Of a DNA stretch of 64,000 bases, positions 7,664 to 17,320 are shown in pieces. A program made the position numbers and the translations under genes. This DNA is from Bacillota bacterium (lineage in GTDB: Bacteria; Bacillota; Clostridia; Lachnospirales; Lachnospiraceae), in contig JAEVYY010000009.1 in assembly GCA_023392535.1 (NCBI GenBank), forward strand, positions 62,001 through 126,000, written 5' to 3'. The notes under the pieces are model-generated. The model worked only from the letters and a program-made list of their open reading frames with translations, did not search any database and had not been told where the DNA came from. Every line of letters starts with the position of its first letter. The first letter of the stretch is position 1.

Positions 7664-8725
7664 ATGAAATCAGTTGCTAGAATGGAATTACAGCCAGGTA
7701 TGGAAATTGGAGAAGATATTCTTTCTTACCAGGGCGAAATCATATGTAAAGCAAACACGATTATTGATTCTAATATAATAGCAAAATTAGCGCGATATTC
7801 TATTATGCGTATAGAAATAAAAGAGCCAGCTGATTATGCGGTGACCCGTTTTGAAAGAACTCGCATTTCGAAAGCCTTTCAGAATTTTGAGAGAATTTAT
7901 CATAATAATTTAAATGCATATAAATATATAATTGATGATTTTCTGTTGCATGATCGTATGCTTAATTTTTCATATCTAATAAAAATCCACGATAATATCA
8001 GAGCATGTACGAAAACAGGTGAAGAGCTACTTAACATGTTATATTATATGCTTCCTACAGAGGACGATTTAACGTATGCCCATTGCCTGAATGCTGCACT
8101 GATTAGTAATGTTTTTTCCTATTGGCTGGGTCTTTCAAAGGAAGACACCAAAACAATTACGCTATGCGGTTTCGTATATGATATCGGAAAATTAAAATTA
8201 CCCAATTCACTTCTTTGGACACCAGGTCGTCTTACAAATGAAGAATATACAAGAGTGCAGACACATACTACACTTGGATACGACTTACTTAAAAATAAAG
8301 ATATTGATCCCCATATTTTAAATGCTACCTTAATGCACCACGAACGTTGTGATGGAAGTGGTTATCCAAATCATATCAAAGATTCCGAAATTGATATTTT
8401 TGCAATTTATTTGGGAATTGTCGATTCTTATGAGGCCATGACTTCAGCCAGAACATACCGTCCTTCTTTAAATCCTTTTCAAGTTATAAAAAGCTTTATG
8501 AATGGCGGATTGGATCGATATTGTGCGCCTATTATAAAAATAATTCTGCAACATATTGCAACCAGCCAGATGGGAGCGCGGGTGATCTTAAGTAATGGCA
8601 CACAAGCAGACGTTATACTAATCAATACGCAAGCTCTTGATCGTCCTTTCGTAAGACTTGTCGAAACTGGCGAATTACTTGATCTTAGTAAGACAGATCA
8701 ATTCGATATTATTTCCACTCTATAA
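7664..8725 (+). CDS. HD-GYP domain protein with altered HD motif
   Basis: A 353-residue protein. Residues 1-70 are an N-terminal extension (MELQPGMEIGEDIL) typical of clostridial HD-GYP proteins. The HD-GYP domain spans about 125-300. HHERCDGSGYP (225-235) is intact, but the HD pair, normally LLHDIGK, reads FVYDIGK (Tyr172-Asp173). HD-GYP proteins hydrolyse cyclic di-GMP using metals held by these residues, so loss of the His may change or abolish catalysis. The frame has no interruption and a strong RBS (AAGGGGGG), so the gene looks maintained. Monocistronic, convergent with the Nudix gene 6 bases away. A sensor or binding role is possible but not shown. Confidence 0.85.
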   Translation: MKSVARMELQPGMEIGEDILSYQGEIICKANTIIDSNIIAKLARYSIMRIEIKEPADYAVTRFERTRISKAFQNFERIYHNNLNAYKYIIDDFLLHDRMLNFSYLIKIHDNIRACTKTGEELLNMLYYMLPTEDDLTYAHCLNAALISNVFSYWLGLSKEDTKTITLCGFVYDIGKLKLPNSLLWTPGRLTNEEYTRVQTHTTLGYDLLKNKDIDPHILNATLMHHERCDGSGYPNHIKDSEIDIFAIYLGIVDSYEAMTSARTYRPSLNPFQVIKSFMNGGLDRYCAPIIKIILQHIATSQMGARVILSNGTQADVILINTQALDRPFVRLVETGELLDLSKTDQFDIISTL

Positions 8726-8731
8726 TAGCTG

Positions 8732-9175
8732 TTATTTTGTTCCCCACTTATTTTCTTTCTTAAGATTCAAATATTCGTTATATGCCACTTCGAGTATTTT
8801 CTTTTCATTGGAGAACTTTAATAAGTGAAGGGCTTCATGGTATTTATAAAATCCAGAATCTACAAAATATTCTTCTTTTTGAGGTTTGCTGTAATAATTA
8901 TCCGTCATCATTAAAAACCAATGCACTTCTTTTTCAATTGTATTTTCTGATACCATAAAAGAATATTCACTCTTACCTACATATTTTACAATCGATGCAC
9001 ATGCACCTGTCTCTTCTAATACTTCCCTAAGTGCAGTTTGGTGAAATTTTTCACCATTTTCAACGGTTCCTTTCGGCAGAACCCATCCTTCATATTTATT
9101 TTTATAATTTTTATATAACAGTAGTATTTTTCCTCTGAATATAACAATGCCACCACAGCTCGTTGCCTCGACCAT
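8732..9175 (-). CDS. Nudix hydrolase
   Basis: A 147-residue protein with a complete Nudix box at 36-58: G36, E42, then REVLEETGA, giving the GX5EX7REUXEEXGU pattern that binds the divalent metal. The N-terminus (CGGIVIFRGKILLL) and WVLPKGTVENGE match the MutT/Ap4A hydrolase branch. The substrate, a nucleoside diphosphate linked to another group, cannot be read from the sequence. ATG at 9175 has GGGAGG 7 bases upstream. It ends just after, and is probably co-transcribed with, the PBP gene 18 bases upstream. Confidence 0.92.
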   Translation of the reverse strand: MVEATSCGGIVIFRGKILLLYKNYKNKYEGWVLPKGTVENGEKFHQTALREVLEETGACASIVKYVGKSEYSFMVSENTIEKEVHWFLMMTDNYYSKPQKEEYFVDSGFYKYHEALHLLKFSNEKKILEVAYNEYLNLKKENKWGTK

Positions 9176-9193
9176 TGCTTTCCTCCCTTGTGG

Positions 9194-10660
9194 TTATTTA
9201 CTTTTTTTAAAATACGCTTCCATCATTCTTTTTGCAATCGGTACCGCGTAATCACCACCGCTACCAGCACCTTCCAAAATAACAGTTACTTCTATTTCCG
9301 GATTTTCTACCGGTGCAAAACCAGTAAACCATGCATGGCTGTCTTCTTTTACACCATTATACTCAGCCGATCCTGTTTTTCCTGCTACCGTATAGGACAG
9401 TCCAGATAACTTAGTGCCCGTTCCTGATTCCACTACGGCTTTCATCAACTCTTTTAGTACCAAGGCCTCTGAAACAGTCATAAACATTCCATATTTTGAT
9501 TCTTCATTTTGTTTCACTATAGTTCCATCATTATCTATTATTTTATCTATTACATATGGAGTCATCAAAGTTCCATCATTGGCGATCGCTGACGTAATCA
9601 TTGCCAAATGTAAGGGCGTAATTTGTGTTGTCCCTTGCCCGATTGCCATCTGTATCATTTCTTCATCCGATGTATCGGCAGTTACCGCAATGCTACTTTT
9701 TTTGTATGAAAATTCCATCGGTAATTCTTTATTAAACAAAAGTTCCTTCAATGTTGTAGAAAATTTACTATAATTCAGATTTGTTCCGATGTTTGCAAAT
9801 GAGGAATTACAAGACTTTGCAAAAGATTTTTTTAAATCAACCTTACCATGAACGCTTCCATGATAACATTGAATAGAACTATTCCCAAGTGTAAATTTAC
9901 CGTTACAAGTATATTGATAATTTTGATACGTCTCTGGATTTTCCCTTATAAACTCAAGTGCCGTTACAATTTTGAAGGTTGATCCTGGTGGATATAGGCC
10001 CTGTGTTGCCCTATTTAAAAGGACAGTACTATTTTTATCATGAATGATAGTATCCCATATTTCTGGAATTTCATTTGGATTAAAATCTGGCTTCGATACC
10101 ATCGCTAATATTTTACCAGTAGATGGTTCCATGATGATTGCTGCACCTTTGTATGCCCCTAATGCATCATATGCGGCCTGTTGCAAATCAACATCCAGTG
10201 TAGTCACAATAGAATCGGCCATGCTTTTTTTACCGCTCAGTTCATTTTTTGCTTTTTTCTCAACCGAAATATTGGATGTAATCAGATTATAATTAGCCAA
10301 TGATTCAATTCCTAATTTTCCATGGGTATCGTACCCAATTACATGGGAAAAAAGATTCTCATATGGATAAAATCTAGTTTCTTTTCCATTTTTTGATACC
10401 TTTGTTTCAGCTAATATATCATTATCTTTGGAATAAATAGTCCCTCTTATATTCTGTTTTGCTATCATTTCCAATCTTGGATTGTATGCATTATTAATTA
10501 ACTCTTCTTGTTGCGTATAAACAACATAACCAATATAAATAATCATTAAACTGAAAAGAAAAACAAAGAAATACATGATTCCCATTATTTCCGGGTTTCT
10601 TTTATATTTCTGACTCTCTTTCTCTTCTATTTTGTTTCTTCTTTTTTTTGTTTCTTTCAA
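9194..10660 (-). CDS. Class B penicillin-binding protein (peptidoglycan transpeptidase)
   Basis: A 488-residue protein with one N-terminal transmembrane helix (about 26-48) after a very basic cytoplasmic tail. The transpeptidase domain carries the active-site Ser in GSTFK (about 227), SCN (about 283) and KTGS (about 428). It cross-links peptidoglycan outside the membrane. The non-catalytic domain is short, as in PbpA-type enzymes paired with FtsW/RodA. An in-frame ATG lies at 10678, but I prefer the TTG at 10660 because GAAGGAG lies 6 bases before it. It overlaps the end of the ftsW/rodA gene, a classic SEDS-PBP pair. Whether it serves elongation, division or sporulation is unclear. Confidence 0.9.
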   Translation of the reverse strand: MKETKKRRNKIEEKESQKYKRNPEIMGIMYFFVFLFSLMIIYIGYVVYTQQEELINNAYNPRLEMIAKQNIRGTIYSKDNDILAETKVSKNGKETRFYPYENLFSHVIGYDTHGKLGIESLANYNLITSNISVEKKAKNELSGKKSMADSIVTTLDVDLQQAAYDALGAYKGAAIIMEPSTGKILAMVSKPDFNPNEIPEIWDTIIHDKNSTVLLNRATQGLYPPGSTFKIVTALEFIRENPETYQNYQYTCNGKFTLGNSSIQCYHGSVHGKVDLKKSFAKSCNSSFANIGTNLNYSKFSTTLKELLFNKELPMEFSYKKSSIAVTADTSDEEMIQMAIGQGTTQITPLHLAMITSAIANDGTLMTPYVIDKIIDNDGTIVKQNEESKYGMFMTVSEALVLKELMKAVVESGTGTKLSGLSYTVAGKTGSAEYNGVKEDSHAWFTGFAPVENPEIEVTVILEGAGSGGDYAVPIAKRMMEAYFKKSK

Positions 10661-12002
10661 GCTGTTCTCCTTCATCACATCTAATAATATACAGTCCTTG
10701 AATGATAGAAAACATAATGACTGTGGTCAATATGGAACTGCCTCCATAACTAATGAAAGGTAATGTTACGCCTGTAAGGGGAATAAACTTTGTTCCTCCA
10801 CCAATCGTTAAAAATACTTGGAATATATAAGTAATACCTAATCCAGCTGAAATATAACGATAAAACCTATCTTGCAATTGACTTGAAATTTTCATGAACA
10901 TTACAAAGCAGCTAACACATACCAATATAACGCAAATAGCAAAGATAACACCCATTTCTTCTGCTACAGCAGCAAAAACAAAATCAGTTTCAACAAAAGG
11001 GATAGATGAAGGTGTTCCTTTGTAAAGTCCCAAGCCGAACCAACCGCCTGTCCCAATCGCAAATAAAGATTGCGTTATCTGATACCCTGTTCCTGCGATG
11101 TCTTTCCATGGATCCTGCCAAGCCTGAACCCTGACTTGAACATGGTTAAAAACACGATATGCAATCATAGCTGCTCCGATTCCTGCTCCAGTTCCCAAGA
11201 GTAAATACAAATAATTTTTTGTGGCAATAAAAATCAAACACACATATACCACAAAGAAAATCAGAGCACTACCCAAGTCCTTTGATAATACTAAAATAAT
11301 GACATGGGCACCTGCAAGTATCGCAGAAATCACAATATTCAAAAAGTGATCCGATTCATACAGTAAACTTGCTAATAAAAAGACATAAATAATTTTAACA
11401 AACTCTGATGGTTGAAAGGAATACCCTAGGATGCTATAAGATATCTTAGAGCCATACGTTACTGCACCCAACAACAATACAACACCTAAAGCAAAAATAC
11501 CTACCATTGCATAGATCCATGTTAAATATTTTAAAAGCTTTAGTTTGTGCACAAAATAAGGAATCACCAAACCAATGATGAAAGAAAAGATCACTATTTT
11601 AAATTGGCTCACTGCTTTTTGCAAAGATATTCTTGCTATTATAATAAAGCCTATACTTAAAAGCATGCACATATTATTTACTGTTAGTCGATTTATTTTT
11701 GGATAGATTGCTCGAAACAGAACAATAACAGAAAATAATACAATTAATTCAAATGCATATAAAAATAAATATAAAATATCTCCCACCTTCAAATAGATGG
11801 CCGCAAAACTTATTGAATGAATGAGAACCATCAATAGATTCTGTCTGATATAAATACCATCTCTTTCTTCCTGATTTTCGTAGCGAAAAACAGCAAAGCA
11901 TTCATACGTATAGATAGCCATAAAAAAAGTTAAAAAATATTTAGAAAATTCTTGTATATACCATACCATTTCTGTAATCCATCCTAACTCATTCAACCCC
12001 AC
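10602..12002 (-). CDS. FtsW/RodA/SpoVE family peptidoglycan glycosyltransferase
   Basis: A 466-residue integral membrane protein with about 10-12 hydrophobic segments, typical of SEDS proteins that polymerise lipid II. Diagnostic stretches are GYSFQPSEFVKI, SKDLGSAL and, near the C-terminus, GVTLPFISYGGSS. It is followed, with overlap, by its likely partner transpeptidase. The start is uncertain: GTG 12002, TTG 11996 (better spaced from AGGG) or ATG 11969. It overlaps the U32 peptidase stop. The C-terminus has a Lys/Arg-rich tail (NKKKKKQNRR). It is not clear whether it is RodA, FtsW or SpoVE. Confidence 0.92.
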   Translation of the reverse strand: MGLNELGWITEMVWYIQEFSKYFLTFFMAIYTYECFAVFRYENQEERDGIYIRQNLLMVLIHSISFAAIYLKVGDILYLFLYAFELIVLFSVIVLFRAIYPKINRLTVNNMCMLLSIGFIIIARISLQKAVSQFKIVIFSFIIGLVIPYFVHKLKLLKYLTWIYAMVGIFALGVVLLLGAVTYGSKISYSILGYSFQPSEFVKIIYVFLLASLLYESDHFLNIVISAILAGAHVIILVLSKDLGSALIFFVVYVCLIFIATKNYLYLLLGTGAGIGAAMIAYRVFNHVQVRVQAWQDPWKDIAGTGYQITQSLFAIGTGGWFGLGLYKGTPSSIPFVETDFVFAAVAEEMGVIFAICVILVCVSCFVMFMKISSQLQDRFYRYISAGLGITYIFQVFLTIGGGTKFIPLTGVTLPFISYGGSSILTTVIMFSIIQGLYIIRCDEGEQLERNKKKKKQNRRERESEI

Positions 12003-14226
12003 GCCCTAAATGTCCTTTTGTATATTCTTTGAATGGCAGTTCTATTTTTAGTTCGGGATTATGATACATTGATTCAAAAAATGTTGTAATCTTATTTACT
12101 TCCTCTTTATTTTCTATGGTAAAGTCCAGACGGATTCCTTCCACCCCATGTCTTAATAGAGAAGACAGGTATCCATGTAAAGAAGTAGGCTGACTATTGT
12201 AGATTATATTAAAACAATGATTACAATTCATAACGACTGGAAATTTTTTCTTATATCTATCTCTTAATTCTAATAATGTACCATTACAATTAAGATTTTT
12301 TTGGCATTGTATGGCGGTTCTTTGAATGCAATTGGCTGTAATCATCATAGGAATTCTGCCATATACCGGTATTTCCATATCTGTCAATCCTAAGCGGTAT
12401 ATTTCTTTTTCATTCAATTCATAGGGAACAGTCATAGTGTCTGTCATATGGCTAATTACCGCTTTGGATTTTCGATTGAAACAATACAATTGTGCATCTG
12501 CTACCACCTTGCCTTCGTAACCGATTTTTCGCAACCATCCTAGTGTTTCTATATTTCTAATCAGAACTCCTGAAATATTATCTACATGTATTATTTTTTC
12601 CAATTCTTCCAAATACTTGTAAGAGCGCTCCCGAATCATATATGGCATAGCTAGATAAAATGAGATAGAATGCTTTGTTGATTGTCTGGAAAATTCCAGC
12701 ATAAGTTCTTTTACCGTCCCACTTCGACCGAACAAACAGTCCGAAGATAGATAGATTCGTTTTATAACATCATGCTCTAATAACGCATAAAATTGTTCTT
12801 CTGTACTGACAACTGCATATAAACCATTTGTTCTTTTATTTATTAACACATTTTTTACTATATCCACAGTATTTACTTTTTCATCAATTTTATGAGATAT
12901 AGAAGCCTGTCTCAAAATTCTTGAAGCATCATCTATTAATTTTGACTCCAGTTGTGCCAATGCATTTCTGCGTAGTTCGTTAATAGCTCTTAAAGGAATA
13001 AAAATTTCGGTATCCATTTCTATTTTTATTGCAGAAAAATAGAAATTTGAAGTCCCTGTTTTCGCCATTTGCTTCCGAATACTTTCTTTATCCACTGGTC
13101 GTTTCGCTGCTAATTCTACCATTTGCCCTGCAACCGTAATCGTCGTATCTGAATCTTTATGAAAAACAGTACATATCATAGGCTTTCCCACTGATAATAT
13201 CAGTTTGACTTCCACTTCTAACTGTTTCTTATGAATGATATATTTCTCCCGTATTTCATTCAATACCTGATCATCCAAACCACTATAACTTGGTTTTAAT
13301 AAGGTAACCATTTCTTTTCCATTATGTTTAAGATAATACCCATTCTGTAATTCACTTCTTATATATAATTTTTTAATAGATTCTATGTCTTCTTTCATTA
13401 TCGCAAAATTTTCTGGATTTGTAACATATAAATCTATGTATTTACGGTAAAGCGCCGTAACACCTGCCGCATATTCCGGTCGTTTCATTCTTCCTTCAAT
13501 CTTAAAAGAATCAATACCCGATTCTATTAATTCAGGTATCATTTGAATCGTACACATATCTTTTAAACTTAGTACATATTGCTCTTCTTTTGTTAACCTC
13601 TTATCAGGCTCCAATACCTCATAAGGTAAACGGCATGGCTGCGCACAACGCCCTCTGTTGCCGCTGCGTCCTCCCAACATACTGCTAAAAAGGCACGCAC
13701 CTGAATAACAATAACACATTGCACCATGTACAAATGTCTCTATTTCAATATCAACAGTCCTTTTAATCTTTTTGATTTCATTGATAGACAATTCTCTTGC
13801 CGGTACGATACGGCATGCACCTAATTCTTTTAGTAGTCTTGCTCCATATACTCCCGATATCGTCATCTGTGTACTCACATGCAGTTCCAATCCAGGAAAT
13901 TTTTCCTTTATCATTTGGAAGGCACCAAGGTCCTGAATAATAACACCGTCGAGACCGCAATCATAAAAAGGTTTTAGATACTCATATAAAACATCTATCT
14001 CTTCATCTTTTAAGAGTATATTTACTGTTAAATAGACTTTTCTTTGAAATACATGTGCATAGCGTATTGCATTGCATACTTCTTCCTTCGTAAAATTATC
14101 AGCATAAGCCCTCGCACCAAACTGATTACCAGCCAGATAGACTGCATCTGCGCCAGCATGAATAGCGCCTAAAAAACTTTCATAGCATCCTGCTGGTGCC
14201 AAAAGTTCCACTTTTTTAGTTTTCAT
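11989..14226 (-). CDS. U32 family peptidase / tRNA-hydroxylation-type (TrhP-like) protein
   Basis: A 745-residue protein. The N-terminal U32 core starts KKVELLAPAGCYESFLGAI, typical of the family. ETFVHGAMCYCYSGACLFSS and RGRCAQPCRLPYE follow and supply the cysteines that in related proteins hold an iron-sulfur cluster. A DUF3656-like region and a second U32-like C-terminal part make it a long member. U32 proteins were called collagenases, but relatives (TrhP/RlhA) hydroxylate RNA, so the true substrate is uncertain. I place the start at ATG 14226 (AGGTGA site), because the open frame further upstream runs through the zapA terminator. Confidence 0.88.
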   Translation of the reverse strand: MKTKKVELLAPAGCYESFLGAIHAGADAVYLAGNQFGARAYADNFTKEEVCNAIRYAHVFQRKVYLTVNILLKDEEIDVLYEYLKPFYDCGLDGVIIQDLGAFQMIKEKFPGLELHVSTQMTISGVYGARLLKELGACRIVPARELSINEIKKIKRTVDIEIETFVHGAMCYCYSGACLFSSMLGGRSGNRGRCAQPCRLPYEVLEPDKRLTKEEQYVLSLKDMCTIQMIPELIESGIDSFKIEGRMKRPEYAAGVTALYRKYIDLYVTNPENFAIMKEDIESIKKLYIRSELQNGYYLKHNGKEMVTLLKPSYSGLDDQVLNEIREKYIIHKKQLEVEVKLILSVGKPMICTVFHKDSDTTITVAGQMVELAAKRPVDKESIRKQMAKTGTSNFYFSAIKIEMDTEIFIPLRAINELRRNALAQLESKLIDDASRILRQASISHKIDEKVNTVDIVKNVLINKRTNGLYAVVSTEEQFYALLEHDVIKRIYLSSDCLFGRSGTVKELMLEFSRQSTKHSISFYLAMPYMIRERSYKYLEELEKIIHVDNISGVLIRNIETLGWLRKIGYEGKVVADAQLYCFNRKSKAVISHMTDTMTVPYELNEKEIYRLGLTDMEIPVYGRIPMMITANCIQRTAIQCQKNLNCNGTLLELRDRYKKKFPVVMNCNHCFNIIYNSQPTSLHGYLSSLLRHGVEGIRLDFTIENKEEVNKITTFFESMYHNPELKIELPFKEYTKGHLGRGVE

Positions 14227-14244
14227 ATATAATTCACCTGTTTG

Positions 14245-14271
14245 AAAAGGGCTGTCAAAATGACAGCCCTT
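14245..14271 (-). terminator. Terminator after zapA
   Basis: AAGGGCTGTCA (14247-14257) pairs perfectly with TGACAGCCCTT across a 3-base loop. On the minus strand TTTTC follows. It stands between the zapA stop and the U32 start. Confidence 0.7.
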
Positions 14272-14282
14272 AGTTAACCATT

Positions 14283-14693
14283 TCAATTCTTTTTCATATC
14301 ACTTAATTCTGTTTCAACACGAATCATCTTTCTTGAACTTTCGTTTAATTTATCTTGCAATTCCTTCATATTTTTCTCATTATTTTCCAGTTTAATCTGC
14401 GAAGTAATTAACTCATGCTTTAAATCATATAAATCCTTTTCCTTTAATCGAATATCTTCTTCCAATAATTCAATTTGCTTTTTCGCTTTAAAATAATCAT
14501 CTGCAATATTTAGCTGAAGAAGCACATTTTGTGTCTCAGATGGTTGTCTTTTAAATCCGTCTACTCTGCTATACTCTAGCATCTTATTATTCAGATAGGA
14601 TGCTACTTTTTGTAGATATTCTTCACTTTCATATCCGCTTAGTGTAAATACTTTACCGAATATAATAACCTCTGTATCCGTCTTTGAAGCCAT
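14283..14693 (-). CDS. zapA: Cell division protein ZapA
   Basis: A 136-residue protein. The N-terminal ZapA domain (KTDTEVIIFGKVFTLSGYESEEYLQKVASYLN) binds FtsZ, and a long C-terminal coiled coil (about 60-136) dimerises it. ZapA bundles FtsZ filaments at the division ring. The frame is open to 14753, but the ATG at 14693 has GAGAAGGGG upstream and begins at the conserved domain. It is directly downstream of ruvB with a terminator behind it. Confidence 0.93.
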   Translation of the reverse strand: MASKTDTEVIIFGKVFTLSGYESEEYLQKVASYLNNKMLEYSRVDGFKRQPSETQNVLLQLNIADDYFKAKKQIELLEEDIRLKEKDLYDLKHELITSQIKLENNEKNMKELQDKLNESSRKMIRVETELSDMKKN

Positions 14694-14770
14694 CTTGTAC
14701 ACCCCTTCTCTCAAACCACTAGATATATTAAAGTGATTATAATAAATATACAATATTTATTATAATCAAA

Positions 14771-15769
14771 TCAACTTGGAATTTCAAGACCCAAATGATG
14801 ATACGCTAATTCAGTGGCTACTCTTCCCTTGGGTGTCCGATTCAAAAAACCGTTTTTTAACAGATATGGCTCATACACATCTTCCAATGTACCTGAATCT
14901 TCGCTGATGCAAGCAGCTAAAGTTTCTAACCCCACAGGTCCTCCTTTAAATTTGTGAATGATGGTTAGTAGAATGTTACGATCAATCCGATCCAAACCCA
15001 TTTTATCCACATCCAATAAGTCAAGAGCAATATTGGCCACTTCCTCTGTTATGATTCCATTGTACTTAACTTGTGCAAAGTCACGCACTCTTTTTAGAAT
15101 TCGATTAGCTAAACGCGGCGTTCCCCTACTTCTTTTCGCAAGTTCTAAAGCTCCAGATTCCTCTATCTGAACATTCAAAATTTTAGCAGAATGCATAATA
15201 ATCGTCTTTAATTCTTCCGTGGTATAGAATTCCAAATGATGTATGACCCCAAACCGATCTCGTAAAGGAGCTGTCAAAAGGCCTGCCCTCGTGGTCGCTC
15301 CGACCAGTGTGAATTTAGGGAGATCTAATCGAATGGACCTCGCCGTGGCACCCTTTCCAATCATAATATCTATCGCATAATCTTCCATGGCAGGATATAA
15401 AACTTCCTCAACTTGTCGGTTTAAGCGATGGATTTCATCCACAAATAATAAATCACCTTCTTGAAGATTATTGAGTATTGCAGCCATATCACCCGGTTTT
15501 TCAATAGCTGGTCCACTGGTAACTTTCATATTAACTCCCAATTCGTTCGCAATGATTCCCGCTAGTGTTGTCTTTCCAAGTCCAGGTGGTCCATAAAAAA
15601 GTACATGATCCAATGCATCGTTTCTTTGTTTTGCAGCTTCGATATAAATAGAAAGACTTTCTTTGGCCTTTTTTTGACCTATATAATCGCGCAGACACTG
15701 TGGACGCAGGCTTCCTTCTATTTTAATATCCTCTTCTATTAAATTGGTTTCTATTACTCTCTTTGCCAT
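14771..15769 (-). CDS. ruvB: Holliday junction branch-migration motor RuvB
   Basis: A 332-residue AAA+ protein of normal length. Walker A GPPGLGKT is at 60-67 and Walker B includes DEIHR (about 111). Sensor I is GATTRAGLLTAPLRDRFG, and a winged-helix C-terminus ends TPKGRVAT. RuvB rings pump DNA through junctions bound by RuvA. GAGGAAC precedes the ATG. It follows ruvA by 20 bases, the standard ruvAB order; ruvC is absent, as expected in Firmicutes. Confidence 0.98.
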   Translation of the reverse strand: MAKRVIETNLIEEDIKIEGSLRPQCLRDYIGQKKAKESLSIYIEAAKQRNDALDHVLFYGPPGLGKTTLAGIIANELGVNMKVTSGPAIEKPGDMAAILNNLQEGDLLFVDEIHRLNRQVEEVLYPAMEDYAIDIMIGKGATARSIRLDLPKFTLVGATTRAGLLTAPLRDRFGVIHHLEFYTTEELKTIIMHSAKILNVQIEESGALELAKRSRGTPRLANRILKRVRDFAQVKYNGIITEEVANIALDLLDVDKMGLDRIDRNILLTIIHKFKGGPVGLETLAACISEDSGTLEDVYEPYLLKNGFLNRTPKGRVATELAYHHLGLEIPS

Positions 15770-15789
15770 AAGTTCCTCAATTCAGTTCA

Positions 15790-16401
15790 TTATAATAATG
15801 AAATTTTTTTCAAAGCCTGCTTCAAAATGATTTCTGCATCCATATCATCTGTGATCTTTACTTTTTTGATTGCCTTCAATGCATCCGATGCAGAATAACC
15901 AAGCGCCACCAGTGCCTCTATTGATTCGTTCTTGGCATCATTGATTTCATCATTCACAGCATTTTTATTTTTTGATATGTCACCATCAAATACATCTTCA
16001 ATCGAAATTTTATCTTTTAGATCCAAAATTAATCTTTCCGCCGTTTTTGTTCCTATTCCGGGTGCTTTTGCTATTGCTTTTGCATCTCCCGCAATTATTG
16101 CAAATCTTAGCTCATCAGCATTCATGACCGATAAGATTGCCAAAGCTCCTTTCGGACCAATCCCATTTACTGTAATTACTTTCTTAAATATATCCAAATC
16201 ATCTTTTGTCAGAAACCCGTAAAGTTGAAAAGCATCCTCTTTCACTAAAGTAAAGGTATATATTTTAATGTCATTTCCAATTCCCGGAAGCATGTTGGCC
16301 ACATTTGTGGAAATTCGTACATTATATCCGATATGATTTACCTCTAAGATCAGACAATCTTCTGTTATATCCACTATTTCTCCCTTTAAATAAGCAATCA
16401 T
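15790..16401 (-). CDS. ruvA: Holliday junction DNA-binding protein RuvA
   Basis: A 203-residue protein: N-terminal OB domain (MIAYLKGEIVDI), two helix-hairpin-helix motifs (VNGIGPKGALAIL and APGIGTKTAERLI) and a C-terminal UBA-like domain that touches RuvB (ALVALGYSASDALKAI). It binds four-way junctions as a tetramer. I use the second of two nearby ATGs because GGAG is 7 bases before it; the first is adjacent to the ribosome site. It overlaps the end of the upstream transporter gene by 4 bases. Confidence 0.97.
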   Translation of the reverse strand: MIAYLKGEIVDITEDCLILEVNHIGYNVRISTNVANMLPGIGNDIKIYTFTLVKEDAFQLYGFLTKDDLDIFKKVITVNGIGPKGALAILSVMNADELRFAIIAGDAKAIAKAPGIGTKTAERLILDLKDKISIEDVFDGDISKNKNAVNDEINDAKNESIEALVALGYSASDALKAIKKVKITDDMDAEIILKQALKKISLL

Positions 16402-16895
16402 ATCCATTCTCCATTCTTTGATAATCTATCAAATACCTGAGACGCCAAAATACCAATTAAGAAACCGGTCAAAACGCCTCCTACCAATAATATAGGGATA
16501 TAGTATAGAACCCCTGTTGTCTTTACAATAAACATAGCTACCAACAATTGTCCCAAATTGTGAGAGACACCCCCACATATGCTAACACCATAAATACTAA
16601 GTACCCTGGTCTTTTTTATGATCAGCATAAATAGAAAACTAATGAATGCCCCTGAAATACTGTAAATAATAGCAAATAGATTACCAAATAAAAATCCGGT
16701 AAGAATAATACGTATCACATTTACAGCTAATGCTTCTTTCCATCCAAATTGATATAAAATCAGCACTATAATCAAATTAGCCATTCCTAATTTAATACCG
16801 GGAGCCCCAAAATAAAATGGAACCAGATATTCTATATAGCTAAGGATAAGTGCGAACGCAATCATAACACCTAAAAAAGCTGTTTTTCGATACAT
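16398..16895 (-). CDS. Gx transporter family membrane protein (HepS component I-like)
   Basis: A 165-residue membrane protein with about five hydrophobic helices. FGAPGIKLGMANLI and VSICGGVSHNLGQLLVA are hallmarks of the Gx transporter family, also named heptaprenyl diphosphate synthase component I. The fold resembles ECF-transporter substrate-binding subunits, so a role in importing a small molecule such as a vitamin or isoprenoid precursor is possible but unproven. It follows the NusG-II gene by 43 bases, a pairing seen in many Clostridia, and overlaps ruvA by 4 bases. Confidence 0.87.
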   Translation of the reverse strand: MYRKTAFLGVMIAFALILSYIEYLVPFYFGAPGIKLGMANLIIVLILYQFGWKEALAVNVIRIILTGFLFGNLFAIIYSISGAFISFLFMLIIKKTRVLSIYGVSICGGVSHNLGQLLVAMFIVKTTGVLYYIPILLVGGVLTGFLIGILASQVFDRLSKNGEWI

Positions 16896-16938
16896 TTTTA
16901 CTCCCGTCCTCTATTTTCATTAGTTTCTTCTTCATCCA

Positions 16939-17313
16939 TTAATTGGTCATCGCATCTATTTCAGGTTCTTTGTTAACGTCATCTTCCTTTATCTGAATGA
17001 CAAGTCTATGTGGTAAACAAATAATGCTTTCACCATTTCTATATATCGCTGCTTGTTTTACGCATAAGTGATCTTTACAATCTGCTTCCACAATACTTGC
17101 TTTTCCATCATGGATGACTAAATGGTTCATCCCTCCCTGGTAACCTTCTAACAAAACATCCCTCTCTCCTTTAAGAGAATAGCTTTCAATCAAAGTGCCT
17201 TCCAAATAAACCTGTACGGTATCCCCTTCTTTTTTTAAGAATCCCATGGTTATATAAATCATGCCAGCCACCATAAAGATAAGGAGCGCAATTAAAATGT
17301 CTTTTTTATTCAT
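16939..17313 (-). CDS. NusG domain II-containing protein
   Basis: A 124-residue protein. The N-terminus is a membrane anchor (ILIALLIFMVAGMIYITMGFL, about 5-26). The rest matches the NusG_II family, with CKDHLCVKQAAI and ESIICLPHRLVI as diagnostic stretches. These proteins are often encoded beside Gx-transporter and flavin-transfer genes. The function is unknown; the domain name does not imply a transcription role. There is no ribosome site, and a good promoter ends 7 bases before the ATG, so the mRNA may be leaderless. Confidence 0.85.
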   Translation of the reverse strand: MNKKDILIALLIFMVAGMIYITMGFLKKEGDTVQVYLEGTLIESYSLKGERDVLLEGYQGGMNHLVIHDGKASIVEADCKDHLCVKQAAIYRNGESIICLPHRLVIQIKEDDVNKEPEIDAMTN

Positions 17314-17320
17314 ACTTTAT

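Noticed and set aside
13778..13960. 60-residue minus-strand frame inside the U32 peptidase gene
   Set aside because: It overlaps conserved U32 codons in another frame and has no start signals.
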